Shown one piece after another: positions 6,115-10,564 of a stretch of DNA of 10,564 nt. The DNA comes from Chitinophagaceae bacterium (GTDB lineage: Bacteria > Bacteroidota > Bacteroidia > Chitinophagales > Chitinophagaceae), in assembly GCA_947481355.1 (NCBI GenBank), contig CANKGM010000051.1, positions 1 through 10,564 of the forward strand. The letters are read 5' to 3'. Under the pieces are notes generated by a model. That model was not told the DNA's origin, made no database searches, and saw nothing but the letters and a program-made list of their open reading frames with translations. Position 1 is the stretch's first letter; the number at the start of each line of letters is the position of its first letter. The position numbers and the translations under genes were made by a program.

Positions 6115-7313
6115 TATTTAGTAATTGCAGCAATACCAGGCAATTCTTTTCCTTCAAAAAACTCTAGCATAGCACCTCCACCGGTTGATACGTAGCTTAC
6201 TTTATCATTGAAGCCAAACTGGTTCACTGCCGCAACACTGTCGCCACCCCCTACAAGTGAAAAAGCACCAAGTTGTGTTGCTTCTGCTACTGCTTCTGCA
6301 ATGGATTTTGTTCCTTGTTGGAATTTTTCCATTTCAAATACACCCATTGGGCCGTTCCAAAGTATGGTTTTACTTTTTACAATAACTTCTTTAAAATCTG
6401 CCCTTGCTTTTACTCCAATATCTAATCCCATCCAACCAGAAGGGATGCTATAGCTTTCGCAGTTTGTGGTTTGTGCATCTGCTGCAAATTTATCTGCTAT
6501 GGTACTATCGATTGGTAGATGAATGTTTACACCTTTGGCTTTTGCTTTGTTTAATATCTCAGAAGCAAGTTCTAGTCTGTCTTCTTCACATAAAGAACTA
6601 CCGATTTGCTTGCCCTGTGCTTTCCAAAAGGTATAGGCCATTCCACCTCCAATAATAATATCGGTTGCCCTTTCTAGTAAATTCTCAATGATTAGAATTT
6701 TGTCTGAAACCTTAGCCCCACCAATGATAGCAGTGAATGGTTTTTCGGATTTAAGCAATACTTTTTCAGCACTAGCAACTTCTCCTTCCATAAGTAATCC
6801 AAACATTTTTTTGTCTGCATCAAAAAAATCAGCAATAATTGCTGTTGAAGCATGAGCTCTATGCGCTGTTCCAAACGCGTCATTCACATAAATATCACCT
6901 AGTCTACTCAGCTTTTCTGCAAAAACGGGATCGCCTTTTTCCTCTTCTTTATAAAAACGCAGGTTTTCAAGTAGTAAAACTTGTCCTGGTTGTAGCTCAT
7001 TTGCAGCTATTTTAGCAGTTTCTCCAATGCAATCATTGGCAAAAAATACAGCAACATTATTTCCTAATAAGGTTCTTAGGTGAGATGTTATATGTGATAG
7101 AGAATATTTGTTGGTTGGACCATCTTTTGGTCTGCCGAGATGGCTCATCAAAATAACCGAACCACCATCGGATAATATTTTTTGTATAGTAGGTAAAGCG
7201 GCACGCATACGGTTATCATCTGTCACTTCGAATGTCTCGTTCAGTGGAACATTGAAATCAACTCGAATAAGGGCTTTTTTGCCGCCAAAGTTGAACTGAC
7301 TAAATGTGCTCAT
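6114..7313 (-). CDS. pgk: Phosphoglycerate kinase
   Basis: Cytosolic phosphoglycerate kinase, which transfers phosphate from 1,3-bisphosphoglycerate to ADP in glycolysis. From the ATG at 7313 it is 399 residues, normal for bacterial Pgk. Visible motifs are RVDFNVP (17-23) and SHLGRPKD (57-64) of the 3-phosphoglycerate site, LLLENLRFYKEEEKGD, the inter-domain VNDAFGTAHRAHAST, GGAKVSDK of the C-terminal domain, ILWNGPMGVFE, and the nucleotide-site SLVGGGDSVAAV and VSTGGGAMLEFFEGKELPGI near the end. An in-frame TTG at 7334 would lie inside the T-tract of the upstream hairpin and is not credible as a start. The gene follows gap on the same strand, 65 bp away, the classical pairing of consecutive glycolytic enzymes. 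The hairpin in between may tune the pgk to gap ratio. Confidence 0.97.
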   Translation of the reverse strand: MSTFSQFNFGGKKALIRVDFNVPLNETFEVTDDNRMRAALPTIQKILSDGGSVILMSHLGRPKDGPTNKYSLSHITSHLRTLLGNNVAVFFANDCIGETAKIAANELQPGQVLLLENLRFYKEEEKGDPVFAEKLSRLGDIYVNDAFGTAHRAHASTAIIADFFDADKKMFGLLMEGEVASAEKVLLKSEKPFTAIIGGAKVSDKILIIENLLERATDIIIGGGMAYTFWKAQGKQIGSSLCEEDRLELASEILNKAKAKGVNIHLPIDSTIADKFAADAQTTNCESYSIPSGWMGLDIGVKARADFKEVIVKSKTILWNGPMGVFEMEKFQQGTKSIAEAVAEATQLGAFSLVGGGDSVAAVNQFGFNDKVSYVSTGGGAMLEFFEGKELPGIAAITK

Positions 7314-7325
7314 AGTATTAATTTT

Positions 7326-7360
7326 AAAAAACAAAACCCGGCAGAGGGTTCTGCCGGGTT
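7326..7360 (-). terminator. Hairpin with T-tract between gap and pgk
   Basis: On the - strand a perfect 11-bp stem (7360-7350 with 7345-7335, AACCCGGCAGA and its complement) closes a 4-nt loop and is followed by TTGTTTTTT (7334-7326). It has all the marks of an intrinsic terminator for gap. The pgk ATG lies only about 12 nt beyond the T-tract, which leaves no room for a separate pgk promoter downstream of the hairpin. It therefore probably acts as a partial terminator or attenuator, or as a processing and stability element of a gap-pgk mRNA. Confidence 0.88.
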
Positions 7361-7378
7361 AATGATGTGATTTATTTT

Positions 7379-8392
7379 TTATTTAGAAATCAGTTTTGCG
7401 AAGTAGTTCACTGTTCTAACAAGTTGACTAACATAACTCATTTCGTTGTCGTACCAACTTACTGTTTTGACCAATTGTTGATCGCCTACGGTTAATACTT
7501 TAGTTTGTGTACCGTCGAATAGAGATCCGAAATGAATACCTACTACATCTCCACTTACAATTTCATCTTCAGTATAACCAAAGCTTTCGTTAGCTGCAGC
7601 TTTCATGGCAGCATTAACTTCTTCAATTGAAGTTTTTTTACTCAATACACAGGTAAGTTCAGTAAGTGATCCCGTTAATGTTGGAACACGTTGAGCCGTT
7701 CCGTCTAACTTGCCTTTCAATGAAGGAAGAACAAGTCCGATTGCTTTTGCAGCACCTGTGCTGTTTGGCACGATATTTTGAGCAGCGGCACGAGCCCTTC
7801 TTAAATCTCCTTTAGGGTGAGGAGCATCTTGCGTGTTTTGGTCATTTGTATAGGCATGAACGGTTGTCATGAATCCAGCAATGATGCCGAATTGATCTTC
7901 AAGCACTTTCGCCATAGGCGCTAAGCAGTTTGTAGTACATGAAGCACAGCTAATTACTGTTTCAGAACCATCAAGAATTTGGTGGTTGGTATTAAAAACA
8001 ATGGTTTTTAAATCTCCAGTGGCAGGAGCTGAAATAACTACTTTCTTGGCCCCAGCAGTGATGTGTCCTGCAGCTTTGTCCTTATCAGTGAAGAAGCCTG
8101 TACATTCAAGTACTACGTCAACTTGATGTGCTCCCCAAGGAATCTGAGCTGGGTCTCTTTGTGCGTAGATCTTTACTTCAGTTCCGTTTACTATAATGGA
8201 GTTCTCTGTAGCCTTAACATCTTGTTCAAACCTGCCTTGAGCAGTGTCATATTTAAGAAGGTGGGCCAAAACTTGTGGGCTTGTAAGGTCATTTATGGCA
8301 ACGATGTCGATGCCTTCCATGTTGAAGATTTGACGGTATACTAGACGTCCTATTCTTCCGAATCCATTGATTGCTACTTTTACTGTACTCAT
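7379..8392 (-). CDS. gap: Glyceraldehyde-3-phosphate dehydrogenase, type I
   Basis: Phosphorylating NAD-dependent GAPDH, converting glyceraldehyde-3-phosphate to 1,3-bisphosphoglycerate. From the ATG at 8392 it has 337 residues, standard for the family. The Rossmann motif KVAINGFGRIGRLV is at the N-terminus, and Asp35 in AINDL is the residue associated with NAD preference. The catalytic Cys152 is in SCASCTTNCLAP and His179 in TTVHAYT. HPKGDLRRARAAAQNIVP, STGAAKAIGLVLPSLKGKLDG, RVPTLTGSLTEL and the C-terminal WYDNEMSYVSQLVRT are all intact. An upstream in-frame TTG (8425) would add 11 atypical residues and overlaps the promoter-like box, so I prefer the ATG. Its product feeds directly into Pgk, encoded next on the same strand. 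Confidence 0.97.
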   Translation of the reverse strand: MSTVKVAINGFGRIGRLVYRQIFNMEGIDIVAINDLTSPQVLAHLLKYDTAQGRFEQDVKATENSIIVNGTEVKIYAQRDPAQIPWGAHQVDVVLECTGFFTDKDKAAGHITAGAKKVVISAPATGDLKTIVFNTNHQILDGSETVISCASCTTNCLAPMAKVLEDQFGIIAGFMTTVHAYTNDQNTQDAPHPKGDLRRARAAAQNIVPNSTGAAKAIGLVLPSLKGKLDGTAQRVPTLTGSLTELTCVLSKKTSIEEVNAAMKAAANESFGYTEDEIVSGDVVGIHFGSLFDGTQTKVLTVGDQQLVKTVSWYDNEMSYVSQLVRTVNYFAKLISK

Positions 8393-8422
8393 GTTTGATT
8401 GCTTTGTTGTCAAAAATTGTGG

Positions 8423-8430
8423 CAAAGGTA
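8423..8430 (-). promoter_or_regulatory. Candidate -7 box of the gap promoter
   Basis: On the - strand TACCTTTG is a full match to the Bacteroidota -7 consensus TAnnTTTG. A start about 7 nt further on (near 8416) would give a leader of about 24 nt before the gap ATG. I see no TTTG at the expected -33 distance, so the call rests on one box and on position. Confidence 0.45.
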
Positions 8431-8510
8431 AGAAATGGCTGCTTTATCCTTGCTTTTTTGCCTTTGTTTTCTTTTGAACAATATTTAATGCGGTTAGTTT
8501 CTTAAATTTT

Positions 8511-8541
8511 TTTGCTATAAAAGTCGAAGGGCTTATCTTCG
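8511..8541 (+). promoter_or_regulatory. Promoter of the tRNA-Glu gene
   Basis: TTTG at 8511-8514, a 19-bp spacer, then TATCTTCG at 8534-8541, a 7 of 8 match to TAnnTTTG. Predicted transcription start is near 8548, about 10 nt before the mature tRNA 5' end at 8558. Spacing, position and sequence all fit a Bacteroidota housekeeping promoter driving a single tRNA gene. Confidence 0.6.
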
Positions 8542-8557
8542 CCACCCGAAAAACAAC

Positions 8558-8629
8558 GGCCCGTTGGTCAATCGGTTAAGACGCCTCCCTTTCACGGAGG
8601 AATGAGGGGTTCGACTCCCCTACGGGCTA
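8558..8629 (+). tRNA. tRNA-Glu (anticodon UUC)
   Basis: A complete cloverleaf is visible. The acceptor stem GGCCCGT (8558-8564) pairs with ACGGGCT (8622-8628), with discriminator A at 8629. The D-arm stem is GTC/GAC. The anticodon stem CCTCC/GGAGG (8584-8588, 8596-8600) encloses loop CTTTCAC with anticodon TTC at 8591-8593. The T-arm is AGGGG-TTCGACT-CCCCT. The CCA end is not encoded (ACTAAC follows). UUC reads both Glu codons. It is a lone tRNA gene lying between two - strand genes. Confidence 0.96.
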
Positions 8630-8778
8630 CTAACTTTTATTCTGCTTTCTATTCAATTTGAATTTTTTCACTAGTTGCTTGATTCCATTTAATTTTATTT
8701 TTTCTTTTTCTGCTTAGGGCTCATGCATCGAACTGTTTCATTTCGATAATGATTATTATTCCGACATGGTTAAAATAA

Positions 8779-8803
8779 AAAAGGGCCCAAAAGAGGCCCT
8801 TTT
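8779..8803 (-). terminator. Terminator of glnA
   Basis: A 9-bp stem (AAAAGGGCC at 8779-8787 with GGCCCTTTT at 8795-8803) with a 7-nt loop. On the - strand it is followed by a T-rich run (8778 down to about 8771), so it terminates glnA, whose stop is 21 bp upstream on that strand. On the + strand the stem ends in only four T residues, so it could act weakly in that direction on read-through from the tRNA gene. Bases 8630-8778 between the tRNA and this hairpin hold no gene or motif I can identify. Confidence 0.88.
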
Positions 8804-8824
8804 ATTGTTGAATGAAACAAGTTC

Positions 8825-9844
8825 TTATACTCCTGCTGATTTAACTGTTTTGATAATTCTCGCAGCAACTTTGTATGGATCGGCAGCAGAGTTTGGACGA
8901 CGATCCTCCAAGTATCCTTTCCAACCGCGTTGAACACTTGCAATCGGGATGCGAATGGAAGCACCTCTGTCTGAAACACCATAACTAAAATCATGGATAG
9001 ATGCAGTTTCGTGCTTTCCAGTTAAACGCAAATGATTGTCGGCGCCATACACTTCAATATGCTCTTTTACCACTGGTCTGAATGCTTCACAAATTTTTTC
9101 ATAAGTCTCTTTGCTCCCACATGTTCTGAGGGTTGTATTGGAGAAGTTAGCATGCATGCCGCTTCCGTTCCAATCCAGGGCACCCAAAGGTTTACAATGC
9201 CAGTTTACTGAAACTCCATATTTCTCTCCAATTCTCTCTAACAAATAACGGGCAATCCACATCTGATCTCCTGCCTCTTTCGCACCTTTTGCAAAAATTT
9301 GGAACTCCCATTGTCCTGCAGCAACCTCTGCATTGATCCCTTCAATATTGATACCTGCTTCAATGATCACATCCAAATGCTCTTCAACGATATCTCGACC
9401 GTATGCATTTTTTGTTCCTACAGAACAATAGTAAGGACCCTGTGGACCAGGATATCCTCCGTCGGGGAATCCAAGAGGCTTATTGGTTGTTGGATCCCAA
9501 AGAAAATATTCTTGCTCGAACCCAAACCAAAAATCATTGTCATCGTCTTCAATCGTAGCACGACCATTCGAAATGTGCGGAGTTTCATCTGCATTCAACA
9601 CCTCACACATTACTAAGAATCCATTGTTCCGCTGAGGATCTTTTACTACATAAACAGGTTTTAACAAGCAGTCCGAAGAACCACCCGGTGCCTGCTCGGT
9701 TGAAGAACCGTCGAATGACCACATTTCCAACGTACCAATCGTTCCATCAAAATCTGATGATTTTACAATTTTTGTTTTGCTCCTGAGACTTTGGGTAGGC
9801 TTGTAACCATCCAACCAGATGTACTCTAATTTGACCAATGACAT
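8825..9844 (-). CDS. glnA: Glutamine synthetase, eukaryotic-like type II (GSII)
   Basis: ATP-dependent glutamate-ammonia ligase, the entry point for ammonium assimilation. Its 339 residues match the short GSII class (eukaryotes and some bacteria) rather than the roughly 470-residue GSI or roughly 700-residue GSIII. Characteristic motifs are EYIWLDG (7-13), WSFDGSSTEQAPGGSSDCLLKPV (42-64), FGFEQEYFLW (107-116) with metal-ligand Glu residues, GPYYCSVG (136-143), AGQWEFQI (176-183), HCKPLGALDWNGSGMHANFS (216-235) and NHLRLTGKHETASIHDFSYGVSDRGASIRIP (270-300). GSII enzymes lack the adenylylated tyrosine loop of GSI, so control is more likely at transcription or by metabolites. The ATG at 9844 gives the family N-terminus. 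Single-gene unit with its own terminator; upstream lies a long AT-rich region with dyad motifs. Some annotators would call this class glnII. Confidence 0.95.
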   Translation of the reverse strand: MSLVKLEYIWLDGYKPTQSLRSKTKIVKSSDFDGTIGTLEMWSFDGSSTEQAPGGSSDCLLKPVYVVKDPQRNNGFLVMCEVLNADETPHISNGRATIEDDDNDFWFGFEQEYFLWDPTTNKPLGFPDGGYPGPQGPYYCSVGTKNAYGRDIVEEHLDVIIEAGINIEGINAEVAAGQWEFQIFAKGAKEAGDQMWIARYLLERIGEKYGVSVNWHCKPLGALDWNGSGMHANFSNTTLRTCGSKETYEKICEAFRPVVKEHIEVYGADNHLRLTGKHETASIHDFSYGVSDRGASIRIPIASVQRGWKGYLEDRRPNSAADPYKVAARIIKTVKSAGV

Positions 9845-9875
9845 AACGAACTTTTTAAAGGATTTTCAAATATTG

Positions 9876-9985
9876 TTTTAATACATATAAAAATTAATAA
9901 CATGTATTTGTATAACACAAAAATAAGAAAATCTGATAAATGTTTTTATTTAAAACATATATAATAATTTAACATATGTATTAAA
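9876..9985. promoter_or_regulatory. AT-rich dyad cluster upstream of glnA
   Basis: The 385-bp gap upstream of glnA (9845-10229) is mostly AT-rich and non-coding. TTTAATACATAT (9877-9888) is exactly repeated in inverted form as ATATGTATTAAA (9974-9985), and related ACAT motifs occur at 9899-9908 and 9954-9960. On the - strand TATTTTTG (9925-9918) matches the TAnnTTTG -7 box, which would give a leader of about 65 nt, but no -33 TTTG is at the right distance. Taken together this is probably the glnA promoter and operator region. In such AT-rich sequence part of this could be chance. Confidence 0.35.
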
Positions 9986-10023
9986 TAGCGACATCCTTCG
10001 GTATCATTCCATTATGCCCTCTT

Positions 10024-10047
10024 AAAATATAGGGGGTATTATATTTT
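10024..10047. repeat. Short inverted repeat around a G5 run
   Basis: AAAATATA (10024-10031) and TATATTTT (10040-10047) are exact complements around the loop GGGGGTAT. It lies in the long intergenic region between glnA and the partial gene at the right edge. It could be an operator or simply a consequence of AT-richness; no neighbouring start codon fixes its function. Confidence 0.35.
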
Positions 10048-10156
10048 ACAATTTCCATATTGTGAATTTGTAAATGTTTTTTTCTAAAAACAAACTATTG
10101 CGACTAAATCCTGCTCTAAACTTTTCGAAATCAACCCATTTTGAGCTACGTGGAAA

Positions 10157-10182
10157 CCTCGATACTATTCGAGGCTTTTTTT
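10157..10182 (+). terminator. Orphan terminator on the + strand
   Basis: Stem CCTCGA (10157-10162) pairs with TCGAGG (10169-10174), 6-nt loop, then C and seven T residues (10176-10182). The T-tract is on the + strand; the - strand side offers only three T residues, so it suits + strand RNA. No convincing + strand gene ends here: the nearest real genes on both sides are on the - strand. It may end a small RNA transcribed from the intergenic region. Confidence 0.55.
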
Positions 10183-10229
10183 ATGCCTATGCCAAACAAA
10201 CTTTTAAGGTATGTTCTCAAGCAATTTGT

Positions 10230-10564
10230 CTAATTCAACATCTTACTTGGCCCACTAATCACGCCAAGGTATCTTCCCATCCAATAAGGCAGAAGCCAGG
10301 TGTCGCCTGCACTGAATAATACCTTTCCATCCCCCTCAGAATCTAAGGTGAAAATTTGACCATTATGACGGAATATAGGTAACTCGCCAAGTGGCAATCG
10401 TTCTTTGGTGGTTTGTCCGCGGAAATTTTTTGGAATCAATTCAATATCCTGGCGGGTTGAATTATGCATACCCCAATTTCTAAGGTCAATTGGGTATTCT
10501 TTTAAAAAATCGATTGATCTTTTCAAATCAAATTCTTTGGCCCCTGTCATCGCATAGGTAAAGT
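10230..10564 (-). CDS. C-terminal part of an unrecognised protein (5' end beyond window)
   Basis: The - strand frame is open from the right edge to a TAG stop at 10232-10230. The Met at 10550 is internal: the frame continues upstream as FTYA before it, so the gene begins outside the window. About 110 residues are visible. They have many aromatic residues and ordinary polarity, including the segments DFLKEYPIDLRNWGMHNSTRQDIEL, LPLGELPIFRHNGQIFTLDSEGDG and GDTWLLPYWMGRYLGVIS close to the end. I do not recognise the family with certainty. The style recalls the C-termini of secreted carbohydrate-active or unknown-function proteins of Bacteroidota, but that is only an impression. It appears to end without a strong - strand terminator of its own. 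Confidence 0.7.
   Translation of the reverse strand, partial: FTYAMTGAKEFDLKRSIDFLKEYPIDLRNWGMHNSTRQDIELIPKNFRGQTTKERLPLGELPIFRHNGQIFTLDSEGDGKVLFSAGDTWLLPYWMGRYLGVISGPSKMLN

Noticed and set aside
6692..6883. 63-codon - strand frame inside pgk
   Set aside because: Out-of-frame shadow of pgk, whose own frame is intact throughout with all motifs present.
7314..7334. Upstream TTG start for pgk (adds 7 residues)
   Set aside because: The TTG and following codons are the T-tract of the gap hairpin; the ATG at 7313 gives the normal family N-terminus.
8393..8425. Upstream TTG start for gap (adds 11 residues)
   Set aside because: The added residues are not family-like and the TTG lies in a -7 promoter-like box; ATG at 8392 begins directly before the Rossmann motif.
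10074..10319. 81-codon + strand frame across the orphan terminator
   Set aside because: It runs through a terminator hairpin and overlaps the 3' part of the better supported - strand gene; the peptide has no family features.

Overview
The window (10,564 bp, AT-rich) looks like core chromosome from a member of the Bacteroidota, probably a Chitinophagaceae or Sphingobacteriia relative. The grounds are protein content (Ctc-type L25, DUF4442, lemA plus two TPM-domain genes, eukaryotic-type GSII), the lack of clear Shine-Dalgarno sequences, and promoter-like TTTG-N19-TAnnTTTG signals instead of sigma70 boxes. The lineage call is inference from protein character, not a database match.

Layout. On the + strand: the 3' end of rplY (1-580), a strong terminator (601-630), pth (631-1203), an FAH-family hydrolase (1293-1904), a DUF4442 protein (about 2003-2485) and a beta-CASP metallo-beta-lactamase RNase-like protein (2492-3895). 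The last two are 6 bp apart. On the - strand follow the lemA-TPM-TPM operon (5974 down to 4140), pgk (7313-6114) and gap (8392-7379). A tRNA-Glu(UUC) gene with its own promoter lies on the + strand at 8558-8629. Beyond it are glnA of the eukaryotic-like GSII type (9844-8825, - strand, with a terminator), a 385-bp AT-rich intergenic region, and the 3' part of an unrecognised - strand gene that runs off the right edge.

Functions. rplY and pth serve translation (5S rRNA-binding L25; recycling of peptidyl-tRNA), and the MBL protein is probably an RNA-processing enzyme. gap and pgk are consecutive glycolytic steps and are probably co-transcribed across a hairpin. LemA and the two TPM proteins form a conserved envelope-associated module of poorly known role. 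GSII assimilates ammonium.

The most unusual structure is a family of heptanucleotide repeats arranged as inverted arrays. Array 1 fills almost the whole convergent gap between the MBL gene and the TPM gene: ten 7-bp units reading GCTnnnn on the + strand at 3899-3968, and thirteen units on the - strand at 4040-4130, including a perfect 38-bp inverted repeat. A smaller array with a related unit (GTTnGGn) lies at 6060-6114, overlaps the pgk stop codon and also makes a hairpin. The two arrays bracket the lemA-TPM-TPM operon exactly. Other points worth a look are two intrinsic terminators placed directly against downstream start codons (pth, pgk), a + strand terminator at 10157-10182 with no + strand gene to serve, and a cluster of dyad motifs upstream of glnA.
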